From Xaviernesmea oryzae (GTDB taxonomy: Bacteria; Pseudomonadota; Alphaproteobacteria; Rhizobiales; Rhizobiaceae), in contig NZ_FXAF01000001.1 in NCBI RefSeq assembly GCF_900177415.1, positions 2,501 through 66,500 of the forward strand: a DNA stretch of 64,000 nt, given 5' to 3'. The notes under the pieces were generated by a model. That model had not been told where the DNA came from. It saw only the letters and a list, made by a program, of their open reading frames with translations, and did no database searches. A program made the translations under genes and the position numbers. Shown here one piece after another: positions 55,726-64,000 of the stretch. Within the stretch, counting starts at the first letter, position 1, and each line of letters opens with the position of its first letter.

Positions 55726-55808
55726 GTGAGAGGCGAGCTTTCGCCCGCCCCTCTGTTTAGGATAAGAAGGTGACCCGCACGCTTACTTGCCAGTTCGTGC
55801 GGGTTTTC
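55726..55808 (+). ncRNA. Candidate small RNA downstream of hbdA
   Basis: About 83 bases between a good promoter and an intrinsic terminator. The first hairpin spans about 55728-55754 (GAGAGGCGAGC...GCCCGCCCCTC), then a single-stranded stretch TGTTTAGGATAAGAAGG, then the terminator stem. There is no ORF of note. Size and layout resemble known rhizobial trans-acting sRNAs (for example the mmgR/suhB or alpha-r families), but I cannot assign it to one by eye. The rest of the 326-base gap (55809-56000) shows no supported gene. Confidence 0.55.
55774..55807 (+). terminator. Terminator of the candidate sRNA
   Basis: CCCGCACG, an 18-base connecting loop and CGTGCGGG form a perfect 8-bp stem followed by TTTT. 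Confidence 0.75.
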
Positions 55809-56000
55809 CGTATCATAAACGTGATGCTAAATGGCTTGAGCCACATAGATCACCCTCCGATTGAATGGCGAGGCCTTCGCCGGGTCGGAGCGGCCCATCC
55901 TCTCCGATACGCCTGGCAGAGCGCGCTGCTTTCACCATCACAACCACCGGAAGAATAGCGAAAAGCAGCCTGCCGTCCAGCTTCGGAAAAGGTCCTTGGA

Positions 56001-56669
56001 TCAGCGCCCCTTAGCAGCCGTGATCAGCGCCTTGGCGTCGGGGCTGTCCCAGGCGGCCGGGCCGTTCATCGCCGATATCAGACAGCCTTTTTGGTCCATG
56101 ACCAGCGTCACCGGCAGGCCGAAGGCGAGGCCTTCCTTCTTCAGCGCGTTGAAGACGCCCATCGAACTGTCGCGATAATAACCGAGCGCATCGACGCCGT
56201 ATTCGGAGAGGAAGGCCTTCGGCTTCTCGTCGTCGCCGGTATCGATATTGACCGCCACGACTTCGAAATCCTCGCCGCCCATCTCCTTCTGAAGAGCGTT
56301 CAGCGCCGGCATCTCCTCGCGGCACGGGCCGCACCAGGTGGCCCAGAGATTGAGCAGCACCGTCTTGCCGGCGAAATCCGCCGTCTTCAGGTCCTTGCCG
56401 TCCGGCCCCTTGAAGGCGAGGTCGAGCGGCCGCGGCGGCTCGGCCGCGACCATGGCGGCGACCTGGCCCCTGGAGAATTCGGAAACCGACGTCACCTTTT
56501 CGATGGCTCCCTCGCAAGCCCCGGAGGATTGGGCGAGGAGCGGCGCTTCGCCATTGCCAGACCCCGTGTTCCTCACGTATACCGCCACGGCGCCGGCGAG
56601 CACGCCCGCAATGCCGGCAATCATGATCAACCGGACGGAAGGAAGGCCGAAAGGTCTTTTGTTCGTCAT
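56001..56669 (-). CDS. tlpA: TlpA family thiol:disulfide interchange protein
   Basis: A 222-residue membrane-anchored thioredoxin: N-terminal signal anchor (about 13-31), then a thioredoxin fold with [15 protein letters not shown] and the cis-Pro in GLPVTL. It acts in the periplasm, in rhizobia classically for cytochrome aa3 maturation. GGAG 6 bases before the ATG fixes the start at 56669. It is divergent from argH with only 23 bases between starts. Confidence 0.93.
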   Translation of the reverse strand: MTNKRPFGLPSVRLIMIAGIAGVLAGAVAVYVRNTGSGNGEAPLLAQSSGACEGAIEKVTSVSEFSRGQVAAMVAAEPPRPLDLAFKGPDGKDLKTADFAGKTVLLNLWATWCGPCREEMPALNALQKEMGGEDFEVVAVNIDTGDDEKPKAFLSEYGVDALGYYRDSSMGVFNALKKEGLAFGLPVTLVMDQKGCLISAMNGPAAWDSPDAKALITAAKGR

Positions 56670-56692
56670 CAATGACTCCAGGACTTGGCACT

Positions 56693-58096
56693 ATGGCCGA
56701 CGGCACGAAGGACGCGACATCCTCCAACCAGATGTGGGGCGGACGCTTCGCCTCGGGGCCGGACGCGATCATGGAGGAGATAAATGCCTCGATCGGTTTC
56801 GACAAGAAGCTCTTCGCCCAGGATATCCGCGGCTCAATAGCGCATGCGACCATGCTGGCCGAAAAAGGCATCATTTCCCGCGAAGATAAAGACAAGATCT
56901 TGTCTGGCCTGAACACGATCATGTCAGAGATCGAAAGCGGGAAGTTCGAATTCTCCCGGAAGCTCGAAGACATCCACATGAACGTCGAGGCACGGCTGGC
57001 GGCCCTCATCGGCCCCGCGGCCGGGCGCCTGCATACCGCCCGCTCCCGCAACGACCAGGTGGCGCTCGATTTCCGCCTCTGGGTCAAGGAAGAGCTTGCC
57101 AAGACCGAGCGCATGCTGACCGACCTGATCGCCGCCTTCCTCGACCGGGCGGAAGAGCATGCCGAGACGGTGATGCCCGGCTTCACGCATCTCCAGACTG
57201 CCCAGCCGGTCACCTTCGGCCACCACTGCATGGCCTATGTGGAAATGTTCGGCCGTGACCGCGCCCGCGTGCGCCACGCAATCGACCATCTCAACGAAAG
57301 CCCGATCGGCGCCGCCGCACTCGCCGGCACCGGCTTCCCGATCGACCGCCATATGACGGCCAAGGCGCTCGGTTTCCGCGAGCCGACCCGCAACTCGATC
57401 GACACCGTTTCAGACCGCGACTTCGCGCTGGAATTCCTCTCGGTCGCAGCGATCTGCGCGGTGCATCTGTCGCGCCTTGCGGAAGAGATCGTCATCTGGT
57501 CGACGCCGCAATTCGGCTTCGTGCGCCTGTCGGACGCGTTTTCCACCGGCTCGTCGATCATGCCGCAGAAGAAGAACCCGGACGCCGCCGAACTGGTGCG
57601 CGCCAAGACCGGCCGCATCAACGGTTCGCTGGTGGCACTTCTGACCGTCATGAAGGGCCTGCCGCTCGCCTATTCCAAGGACATGCAGGAAGACAAGGAA
57701 CAGGTCTTCGACGCCGCCGAGAACCTGGAGCTGGCGATCGCCGCCATGACCGGCATGATGCGCGACATGACCATTCGCGCCGATAAAATGCGCGCCGCCG
57801 CCGGCTCCGGCTATTCGACCGCGACCGATCTCGCCGACTGGCTGGTGCGCGAGGCGGGCCTGCCCTTCCGCGACGCCCACCATGTGACCGGCCGCGCCGT
57901 GGCGCTCGCCGAAAGCAAGGGATGTGAGCTGGCCGAGCTTTCCCTGGAAGAGCTCAAGGAGATCAATGCCGCGATCACCGAAAAGGTGTTCGACGTGCTG
58001 ACCGTGGACGCCTCCGTCGCCAGCCGCCAGAGCTTCGGCGGCACGGCGCCATCCGAAGTGCGCAAGCAGATCGCCTGGTGGCGTGCCCGCAACTGA
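56693..58096 (+). CDS. argH: Argininosuccinate lyase
   Basis: The 467-residue enzyme completes arginine synthesis by splitting argininosuccinate to arginine and fumarate. Family signature [19 protein letters not shown]-terminal [11 protein letters not shown] and [16 protein letters not shown]. The ATG at 56693 is chosen with AGGA upstream. The promoter must lie within the tlpA coding sequence, as the gap is too short. Confidence 0.97.
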   Translation: MADGTKDATSSNQMWGGRFASGPDAIMEEINASIGFDKKLFAQDIRGSIAHATMLAEKGIISREDKDKILSGLNTIMSEIESGKFEFSRKLEDIHMNVEARLAALIGPAAGRLHTARSRNDQVALDFRLWVKEELAKTERMLTDLIAAFLDRAEEHAETVMPGFTHLQTAQPVTFGHHCMAYVEMFGRDRARVRHAIDHLNESPIGAAALAGTGFPIDRHMTAKALGFREPTRNSIDTVSDRDFALEFLSVAAICAVHLSRLAEEIVIWSTPQFGFVRLSDAFSTGSSIMPQKKNPDAAELVRAKTGRINGSLVALLTVMKGLPLAYSKDMQEDKEQVFDAAENLELAIAAMTGMMRDMTIRADKMRAAAGSGYSTATDLADWLVREAGLPFRDAHHVTGRAVALAESKGCELAELSLEELKEINAAITEKVFDVLTVDASVASRQSFGGTAPSEVRKQIAWWRARN

Positions 58097-58198
58097 AGAC
58101 GATACCGATGCCGGTCAGGTGATGCTGGAATGATACTGCACAAGAGCGCGGAACTTCGCTATGACAGGTCCTTGAGCCGTGCTGGAGAAGGTAAGAGC

Positions 58199-58405
58199 AT
58201 GTCGAAGTCGCTGATGAACATCGCCCGCATCACTTTTGCGCTGAGCCTCGCCGGCATTGTCGCCGTGGGCTGCGGCCGCAAGGGCGACCTCGACCGTCCG
58301 AGCACGCCGGTGGAGCAGCAGAACATCCGCAAAAGCGGATCCGCCGCAGAGCGGGCAAAGGAGCCCGTTCCCGACAAGCCTTTCGTCCTCGATCCGCTTC
58401 TGTAA
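58199..58405 (+). CDS. lptM: LPS translocon maturation chaperone LptM-like lipoprotein
   Basis: A 68-residue lipoprotein: signal peptide with lipobox AVGC (Cys near residue 25), then GCGRKGDLDRPSTP, the conserved start of LptM (YifL), which helps LptD disulfide maturation. AGAAGG precedes the ATG at 58199. It lies between argH and lysA, 15 bases before the latter, the standard arrangement for this small gene. Confidence 0.88.
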   Translation: MSKSLMNIARITFALSLAGIVAVGCGRKGDLDRPSTPVEQQNIRKSGSAAERAKEPVPDKPFVLDPLL

Positions 58406-58419
58406 TTTCGGTTTTTGAC

Positions 58420-59688
58420 GTGAATCACTTTCACTATATCGACGGCGTGCTGCACGCCGAAAACGTGCCGATCCCGGAAATCGCCAGGGCCGTCGGCACG
58501 CCTTTCTACGTCTATTCGACGGCGACGCTGGAGCGCCATTACAAGGTCTTCGCGAAGGCCTTCGCCGATGTGGACGCCATGGTCTGCTATGCCATGAAGG
58601 CGAATTCCAACCAGGCGGTCTTGAAGACGCTCGGCCGTCTCGGCGCCGGCGTCGACGTGGTGTCCGGCGGCGAGCTGCGCCGCGCGCTGGCCGCCGGCAT
58701 TCCGGCAAGCCGCATCATGTTCTCCGGCGTCGGCAAGACGGTGCAGGAAATGGACCTGGCGCTCGAGGCCGGCATCTACTGTTTCAACGTCGAATCCGAG
58801 CCTGAGCTGGAGGTCCTGAACCTTCGCGCCGTCAAGGCCGGCAAGAAGGCGCATGTATCCTTCCGCATCAATCCGGACGTCGACGCCCGCACCCATGCCA
58901 AGATTTCCACGGGCAAGAAGGAAAACAAGTTCGGCATTTCCTATGAGCGTGCCCGCGCCGTCTATGCCCATGCCGCGACGCTTGATGGCATCGAGGTAAC
59001 CGGCATCGACATGCATATCGGCAGCCAGATTACCGAGCTGCAGCCCTTCGAGGACGCCTTCCGGCTGCTGCGCGAACTGGTCGACACGCTGCGCTCCGAC
59101 GGTCACCGCATCGACCACGTCGATATCGGCGGGGGACTGGGTATTCCCTACAAGGACGACAACACTCCGCCGCCGCTTCCAGACGCCTATGCGGAGACGG
59201 TGAAGCGCCAGCTCCGCTCGCTGAACTGCAGGATCGTCACCGAGCCCGGCCGGCTGATCGTCGGCAATGCCGGTATCCTGGTGACCGAGGTGATCTACGT
59301 GAAGGACGGCGGCGAAAAGGCCTTCGTCATCGTCGACGGCGCGATGAACGACCTGATCCGCCCGACGCTCTACGACGCCTATCACATGATCCGCCCGGTC
59401 GTCGTGCCGCCGGCCGATGCGCCGCGCATCAAGGGCGACGTGGTCGGCCCGGTCTGCGAAACGGGCGACTACCTGGCGCTCGACCGCGAGATGGCCGAAC
59501 CGAAGCCGGGCGACCTGATCGCCGTCGCTTCCGCCGGCGCCTATGGCGCCGTCCAGGCAGGAACCTACAACTCCCGCCTGCTGGTGCCGGAGGTTCTGGT
59601 CAGGGGCGCCGACTTCCACGTGGTGCGCCCGCGCGGCACCTACGAGGAGCTCATCGGCCTCGATTCCCTGCCCGCATGGCTTGCGTGA
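58420..59688 (+). CDS. lysA: Diaminopimelate decarboxylase
   Basis: A 422-residue PLP enzyme making lysine from meso-diaminopimelate. PLP Lys in VCYAMKANSNQAVL, phosphate site GGGLGIPY, and the second active-site element GPVCETGDYLA with the catalytic Cys. Starts with GTG at 58420. Coupled to lptM. Confidence 0.97.
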   Translation: MNHFHYIDGVLHAENVPIPEIARAVGTPFYVYSTATLERHYKVFAKAFADVDAMVCYAMKANSNQAVLKTLGRLGAGVDVVSGGELRRALAAGIPASRIMFSGVGKTVQEMDLALEAGIYCFNVESEPELEVLNLRAVKAGKKAHVSFRINPDVDARTHAKISTGKKENKFGISYERARAVYAHAATLDGIEVTGIDMHIGSQITELQPFEDAFRLLRELVDTLRSDGHRIDHVDIGGGLGIPYKDDNTPPPLPDAYAETVKRQLRSLNCRIVTEPGRLIVGNAGILVTEVIYVKDGGEKAFVIVDGAMNDLIRPTLYDAYHMIRPVVVPPADAPRIKGDVVGPVCETGDYLALDREMAEPKPGDLIAVASAGAYGAVQAGTYNSRLLVPEVLVRGADFHVVRPRGTYEELIGLDSLPAWLA

Positions 59689-59824
59689 GCCTTTAACGCG
59701 GCGTTCACTTTTGCGGGAAACTGCCTAAAATATGGGGGGCATCCGCCCCTTGCCCTCGTCTTCGCCACAAAGACTGCTATCTTAAAAGCTTGAGTTTGCG
59801 CCGCCACGACTGGAGACGGACCGC

Positions 59825-62569
59825 ATGAGCTTCACCCGCAAAGGTGCCTTCGAATCGCATCCTGTGCTTGCGCGCCGAGTCGCGCTGAAGCGCTCCTTCG
59901 CGCGGATCGTCCTGTTTTTCGAGCGGATTTTGCCGCTGCTGCTCGCTCCGCTGGGGATCGCGGCGCTCTTCCTGTCGGTCGCCTGGTTCGGGATTTTCCG
60001 CATCGCGCCGGACTGGGTGCGCTGGGTTTTGCTCGGTGGCTTCGCCTTTGCCTTCGTCTATTCGATCCTTCCCTTCGGCCGGCTGCGCTGGCCGGCGGCG
60101 GAAGAGGCCGACCGGCTTCTCGAAGACCGCAACAACCTGCCCCACCAGCCTGTCGCCGTGCAGGAGGACGAGCCGGCCTTCGAAACGCCCTTCTCCCGGG
60201 CGCTGTGGAAGGAACACCAAATCCGCATGGCCGAGCGCATCGCCGCGCTCGATGCCGGCATGCCGCAGCCCGATATCGCCAGGCACGACCGCTTCGCGCT
60301 GCGCGCCATCCCGGCGCTCGTCTTCGTCGTCGCGCTCGGCTATTCATTCTCGAACGGCGGCGGTTCCCCGGCCGATGCCTTCCGCGCCGCGCCGCCTGCG
60401 CCGAGCATCAATCCGGACCTGCGCATCGACGCCTGGCTGACCCCGCCTTCCTATACCGGCCGGGCCCCGATCTTCCTGACCGGCCGTGAGGCGAATCCCA
60501 ACGCGAACACCGTCTCCATTCCGCAGAATTCCGCGCTCACCGTGCGCGTCACCGGCGGCGAAGGCGGCGAGGACGTGGTTTTCGCACCGGAAACCGGCGG
60601 AGACACGGTGACGCTGATCACCGAGGAAGCCAAGAAGGCGGCGGAAGCGGCCGCCAAGCAGCAGCAGAACGGGCAGCCGCAGAATGGCGGGCAGGCTGCG
60701 CAACCGGCGCCGGCCCAGCCGGCGGCGCCGCAGCCGAACCAGCCGGCCAATCAACCGCTGCCACCGCGAACCTATGCGCTCAACGTCGCCGAGAGCGGCA
60801 GCCTGACCGTGAACGGACAGACCTGGGCCTTCAACGTCATCCCCGACCGTCCGCCGGAAATCGCCTTCGACGGCCAGCCGCGGCGTTCCGTCAACGGCGC
60901 GCTCGAGATCGGCTTCACGGGCAAGGACGATTACGGCATCCGCGAAGCCCATGCGCTGATCGAACCCGTGGAGCAGCAGGATGCCGGCGCCACCCCACTC
61001 TATCCGCCGCCGGATTACCGGCTCGACCTGCCGCGCCAGAACGGCCGGGAGGTCAAGGGACTTACGAGCCGCAACCTCGTCGAACATCCGCTCGCCGGCA
61101 AGCGCGTGAGGATCACCCTCGTCGCCAAGGACGGCGCCGGCCAGACGGGCCGCAGCCCGAGCCATGAGATCGTGCTGCCGTCGCGCGGCTTCTCCGAGCC
61201 GCTTGCCGCAGCTGTCGCGGAAGAACGCCAGGTCTTCGCGCTCGACACCCGCCAGATGCCGAAAGCGATCGCACTCAACGAAGCGCTGGCGATCCGTCCC
61301 GACGAAACCATTCCCAACCTCAGCCATTTCCTGTTGATCCGCTCGGCGCTGGAGCGCATGAAGCTTTCCCGCACCGAGGAACAGCTCAAGGATACGGCCG
61401 ATTATCTCTGGGAAATCGCGCTCGGCATCGAGGACGGCGATCTGTCGCTCGCCGAACGCCGGCTGCGCGACGCCCAGCGCAATCTGGCCGACGCCCTGGA
61501 GAACAACGCCTCCGACGAGGAGATCGCCCGGCTGATGCAGGAACTGCGCGACGCGATGCAGCAGTTCATGAACGAGCTCGCCCAGCGGATGCAGAACGCT
61601 CCGCAGGCGCCGAACAACATGCAGGCCGAGAACGTCATCCGCCAGCGCGACCTGCAGAACATGATGGACCAGATCGAAAACCTGGCCCGCTCGGGCAATC
61701 GCGACGCCGCCCAGCAGCTTCTCTCCGAAATGCAGCGGATGATGAACAACCTGCAGGCGGGCCGCATGCAGCGCGGCCAGCAGGGCCAGCAGCAGAACAG
61801 CCAGATGCGCCAGCAGATCGACAAGCTCGGCGAGATCATGCAGGAACAGCAGCGGCTGATGGATCAGACCTTCCAGCTCGACCAGGCGCTGCGCGACCGC
61901 ATGCAGCGCGGCGATCCGAGCCAGCAGCCCTACGATCAGGGCCAGCAGGGTCAACAGCAGCAGGGCCAGCAGCAGCAGGGTCAACAAGGGCAGCAGGGCC
62001 AACAGGGTCAGCAAGGCGGCCAGCAGAATACCGACCAGATGACGGCCGAGCAGTTGCGCGAGGCGCTGAGGAACCTGCGCGCCCAGCAGGAGGGTCTCGG
62101 CAAGAAGCTCGAAGAACTGCAGCAGGGCCTGAAAGGTCTCGGCATGCAGCCCGGCGAAGGTTTCGGCGAGGCTCAGCGCGAAATGGGCAATGCCGGCCGG
62201 GCGCTTGGCGAAGGCCAAGGCGAGCAGGCGGTACAGGGCCAGGGCAACGCGCTCAACGCGTTGCGCCAGGGCGCCCAGAACATGATGCAGCAGATGATGC
62301 AGGCCATGCAGCAGGGCCAACAGGGCCAAGGCCAGGACCGCGGTCCCGGCGAAGGCATGGCATCGCAGGGCGGCCAGAACGGACGCGATCCGCTCGGCCG
62401 GCCGCGCGCCACGTCAGGCCCGGATTTCGGCGACCAGGTGAAGGTGCCGGACGAAATCGACGTGCAGCGGGCCCGCGAAATCCTCGAAGCCATCCGTGAA
62501 CGGCTGGGCAACGCGCTCTCGGGCGAAGCCGAACGGCAGTATCTGGAACGGCTGCTGGATATACGGTAG
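59825..62569 (+). CDS. TIGR02302 (DUF4175) family membrane protein
   Basis: A 914-residue protein of a family widespread in Rhizobiales but uncharacterised. Two transmembrane helices near the N-terminus (about 36-55 and 60-80) and a third near 158-176; a large periplasmic part follows. Residues about 270-310 are Gln/Pro/Ala-rich. Residues about 690-735 form an almost pure Gln/Gly tract of QQGQ units, and the region from about 520 on is a long Gln/Met-rich coiled coil. A short conserved end IDVQRAREILEAIRERLGNALSGEAERQYLERLLDIR. An envelope role is likely; no enzymatic motif is seen. Confidence 0.9.
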   Translation: MSFTRKGAFESHPVLARRVALKRSFARIVLFFERILPLLLAPLGIAALFLSVAWFGIFRIAPDWVRWVLLGGFAFAFVYSILPFGRLRWPAAEEADRLLEDRNNLPHQPVAVQEDEPAFETPFSRALWKEHQIRMAERIAALDAGMPQPDIARHDRFALRAIPALVFVVALGYSFSNGGGSPADAFRAAPPAPSINPDLRIDAWLTPPSYTGRAPIFLTGREANPNANTVSIPQNSALTVRVTGGEGGEDVVFAPETGGDTVTLITEEAKKAAEAAAKQQQNGQPQNGGQAAQPAPAQPAAPQPNQPANQPLPPRTYALNVAESGSLTVNGQTWAFNVIPDRPPEIAFDGQPRRSVNGALEIGFTGKDDYGIREAHALIEPVEQQDAGATPLYPPPDYRLDLPRQNGREVKGLTSRNLVEHPLAGKRVRITLVAKDGAGQTGRSPSHEIVLPSRGFSEPLAAAVAEERQVFALDTRQMPKAIALNEALAIRPDETIPNLSHFLLIRSALERMKLSRTEEQLKDTADYLWEIALGIEDGDLSLAERRLRDAQRNLADALENNASDEEIARLMQELRDAMQQFMNELAQRMQNAPQAPNNMQAENVIRQRDLQNMMDQIENLARSGNRDAAQQLLSEMQRMMNNLQAGRMQRGQQGQQQNSQMRQQIDKLGEIMQEQQRLMDQTFQLDQALRDRMQRGDPSQQPYDQGQQGQQQQGQQQQGQQGQQGQQGQQGGQQNTDQMTAEQLREALRNLRAQQEGLGKKLEELQQGLKGLGMQPGEGFGEAQREMGNAGRALGEGQGEQAVQGQGNALNALRQGAQNMMQQMMQAMQQGQQGQGQDRGPGEGMASQGGQNGRDPLGRPRATSGPDFGDQVKVPDEIDVQRAREILEAIRERLGNALSGEAERQYLERLLDIR

Positions 62570-62588
62570 GCGGTTGAAGGCTGCACGA

Positions 62589-62607
62589 TATCCCCTCACC
62601 TGCAATC
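62589..62607. repeat. Truncated left end of mosaic repeat, family M
   Basis: ATCCCCTCACCTGCAATCC matches the first 19 or so bases of the copies at 39558 and 51230 with few changes, then homology stops. Confidence 0.5.
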
Positions 62608-62657
62608 CATGATTTGGCTCCGCCGGGGCAAGAAGGGAAGCAGCCGATCGTCTCCTA

Positions 62658-62744
62658 CGTCATCCTCGGCCTTGTGCCGAGGATCTACCGCACGTCAATC
62701 ATGGCAACCCATTGCAGATGCTCGAGACAAGCCCGAGCATGACG
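62658..62744. repeat. Dispersed intergenic repeat, family R2, copy 5
   Basis: CGTCATCCTCGGCCTTGTG / CCGAGGATCTAC and AGATGCTCGAGAC / CCCGAGCATGACG. Between the convergent TIGR02302 and cpdR genes. Confidence 0.8.
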
Positions 62745-62843
62745 ATCAGGGATGGTTTCTCGGCGCCTCGCGGTAGCTGAAAGTTAAACTTAGCACCGAG
62801 GGATTTTGCTATGCCAAATTCCTACCCCCACGCCGCGCCAGCC

Positions 62844-63203
62844 TCAGGCTGCCAAGGCCGAGGCGACGGCCCTGCGGATATCCGGAAGCGCGAAGGGCTT
62901 CTGGACCACGTCGACGATCTTGGCCGAGAGGTCGTCGGCGCGCTCGCGCTGTTCGGCATAGCCGGTCATCAGCAAGATCTTGAGGCCCGGGAATTTCGCT
63001 GAAGCCTGATGGGCGAGCTCGATGCCGTCCATGACCGGCATGCGGATATCGGAAAGAAGCAGATCGAAAGGCCCCTGGCTCAGTTTTTCCAGGCCTTCGG
63101 CGCCGTCGCCCGCCTCGCATGTCTCATGGCCGTCGAGCTGGAGCGCCCGTGCAACGAAGCTGCGGAGCGAATCCTCGTCTTCGGTGATCAGGATCTTTGC
63201 CAT
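62844..63203 (-). CDS. cpdR: CpdR-type single-domain response regulator
   Basis: A 119-residue receiver domain with no output domain: acidic pocket EDED, phospho-acceptor Asp52 (LLLSDIRMPVMDG), and Lys102 (QKPF). In Caulobacter and Sinorhizobium CpdR, when unphosphorylated, primes ClpXP for cell-cycle proteolysis; it is itself controlled by the CckA-ChpT relay. The C-terminal Ala-Ala fits a ClpXP-degradable protein. The ATG at 63203 gives the family length. Confidence 0.92.
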   Translation of the reverse strand: MAKILITEDEDSLRSFVARALQLDGHETCEAGDGAEGLEKLSQGPFDLLLSDIRMPVMDGIELAHQASAKFPGLKILLMTGYAEQRERADDLSAKIVDVVQKPFALPDIRRAVASALAA

Positions 63204-63320
63204 GGCGCTTGTCGCTCCCTGTTGTGTTTCATATCGGGAGCAAATCACCAGACTTTCCTTGTCGAGGAGTAAACACCAGGCCCCGCAGGGCCGGAATGGT
63301 TAACACCTTCTCAAGCAGGA

Positions 63321-63863
63321 TCAGGCGTCGCCGGTGACGACGCCGACGAAAGGCAGTTCGCGGAAGGCGTAAGCCACGTCCATGCCGTAGCCGACCACGA
63401 AATAGTCCGGACATTCGAAGCCGACGTAATCCGCCTCCAGCGCTTCCTGCCGCTTCACCCGCTTGTCGAGCAGCACGGCGATCGAGACGTGGCGGGCGCC
63501 GCGCTCGTAAAGCATCTCCTTGGCGAATTTCAGCGTGCGGCCGGATTCGAGGATGTCGTCGATCAGCAGCACGTCGCGATCCTTCACGTCGCTGTCGATG
63601 TCCTTGACGATGCGCACGCCCTGAGAGACCGTGCCGGCGCCGTAGCTCGAAAGCGTGATGAACTCCACCTCCGGCGCCAGCCCCACGTCATGCAGCGCGC
63701 GCAACAGGTCGGCGGCAAAGATGAACGAGCCCTTGAGGATCGCAATGACGAGCAGATCCTTGGTCGGGCCGGCGGCGATGTCCGCGGCCATGGCCCGGTT
63801 GCGCTCGGCGATCTGTTCGGCGGTGTAAAGCGGCTCAATGTTCTTGCCGCGTACGACGGGCAT
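63321..63863 (-). CDS. hpt: Hypoxanthine phosphoribosyltransferase
   Basis: A 180-residue purine-salvage enzyme: PRPP loop VLLIDDILESGRTL, flexible loop LSSYGAGTVSQG, and base-binding DYVGFECPDYFVVGYGMD. It makes IMP (and GMP) from the free base. The ATG at 63863 starts the conserved N-terminus PVVRGKNIEPLYTAEQI. Confidence 0.95.
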   Translation of the reverse strand: MPVVRGKNIEPLYTAEQIAERNRAMAADIAAGPTKDLLVIAILKGSFIFAADLLRALHDVGLAPEVEFITLSSYGAGTVSQGVRIVKDIDSDVKDRDVLLIDDILESGRTLKFAKEMLYERGARHVSIAVLLDKRVKRQEALEADYVGFECPDYFVVGYGMDVAYAFRELPFVGVVTGDA

Positions 63864-63923
63864 GAGGTTCTCCGTGTCCGTTAAAGCGCTCCGATAGCAC
63901 AAACGCACACGAAAGAGAAAGCT

Positions 63924-64000
63924 TCAGGCACCGCGCTCGGCGAGCGAAAGGCGAAGGTCCGGCAGTTTTCCACCAGGATGCGGCACGCGCGCTGAGAAAC
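63924..64000 (-). CDS. C-terminal end of a gene cut by the window edge
   Basis: A minus-strand open frame enters from beyond 64000 and ends with TGA at 63924-63926, giving a 24-residue tail FSARVPHPGGKLPDLRLSLA... Too short to identify. The spacing of about 60 bases to the hpt start on the same strand is natural for an operon, so a real gene end is likely but not proven. Confidence 0.35.
   Translation of the reverse strand, partial: FSARVPHPGGKLPDLRLSLAERGA

Noticed and set aside
55809..55960. Small minus-strand ORFs downstream of tlpA, one with GGAGG before ATG
   Set aside because: 29 and 41 codons, no similarity recognised, and one runs antisense through the candidate sRNA terminator; not enough support.

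Overview
The window is a gene-dense, GC-rich chromosome segment from an alphaproteobacterium, most likely a member of the Rhizobiaceae (Rhizobium/Agrobacterium/Shinella/Ensifer group). Supporting signs are the ptsP-encoded PTS-Ntr enzyme I, DUF4167, DUF1178 and TIGR02302 family proteins, a CpdR regulator, the etfBA-hbdA and tlpA/argH-lptM-lysA blocks, and many hairpin-rich intergenic mosaic repeats of the rhizobial kind. No phage, plasmid, CRISPR or transposase genes were seen.

Layout. 1-264: promoter and leader of an rRNA operon that runs left, out of the window. 621-13854: housekeeping block with an M23 peptidase, clpB, an enterobacterial-type DAHP synthase gene (aroG) behind a Phe/Tyr-rich leader peptide and terminator, a DUF4167 protein, prmC-prfA, ptsP and lysC. 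14087-14932: a repeat-rich secreted SH3 protein. 15078-26588: a catabolic island for unsaturated uronide oligosaccharides (pectin type), with a LacI-family regulator, GH105 hydrolase, kduI, an uncharacterised 831-residue protein, a complete family-1 sugar ABC importer and an alpha/beta hydrolase. 27075-32931: a Cys-rich small protein, ubiG, a parDE toxin-antitoxin pair, comF-grxC-nitrilase-DUF1178, a methyltransferase and a Flp pilin too short for usual gene calling. 33036-39544: mutT-GNAT-argJ and a parvulin, divergent from secA. 39854-45064: a flippase/acyltransferase pair, an acyl-CoA synthetase and a Gly-rich secreted repeat protein. 45305-46102: tRNA-Leu(CAA) with its 3' end duplicated about 0.7 kb downstream, bracketing a small secreted-protein gene. 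46239-52771: dsbB, HNH nuclease, alkA-like glycosylase, gluQ, a BrkB-family protein, an SDR, a twin-TM protein, cobalamin adenosyltransferase and rhomboid. 52911-59688: etfBA-hbdA, a candidate sRNA, tlpA, argH, lptM and lysA. 59825-64000: a TIGR02302 protein, cpdR, hpt and the tail of one more gene.

How the genes work together. In the island, the ABC system would import unsaturated di- or oligosaccharides. GH105 would release the unsaturated uronic acid, KduI would isomerise its open-chain form toward 2-keto-3-deoxygluconate, the LacI protein would control the divergent promoter, and the 831-residue protein and the esterase-like hydrolase would act on larger or acylated substrates. KduD, KDG kinase and aldolase are not in the window. 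The parvulin, SecA, DsbB, TlpA and LptM genes serve export and envelope maturation; argJ, argH, lysC, lysA and aroG serve amino-acid synthesis.

Most notable: the aroG leader peptide with 3 Phe and 3 Tyr codons followed by a strong terminator (an attenuator candidate); the unrecognised 831-residue carbohydrate-active candidate; a two-copy mosaic repeat whose stems covary between copies; the tRNA-Leu att-like duplication; and an orphan sRNA unit downstream of hbdA.
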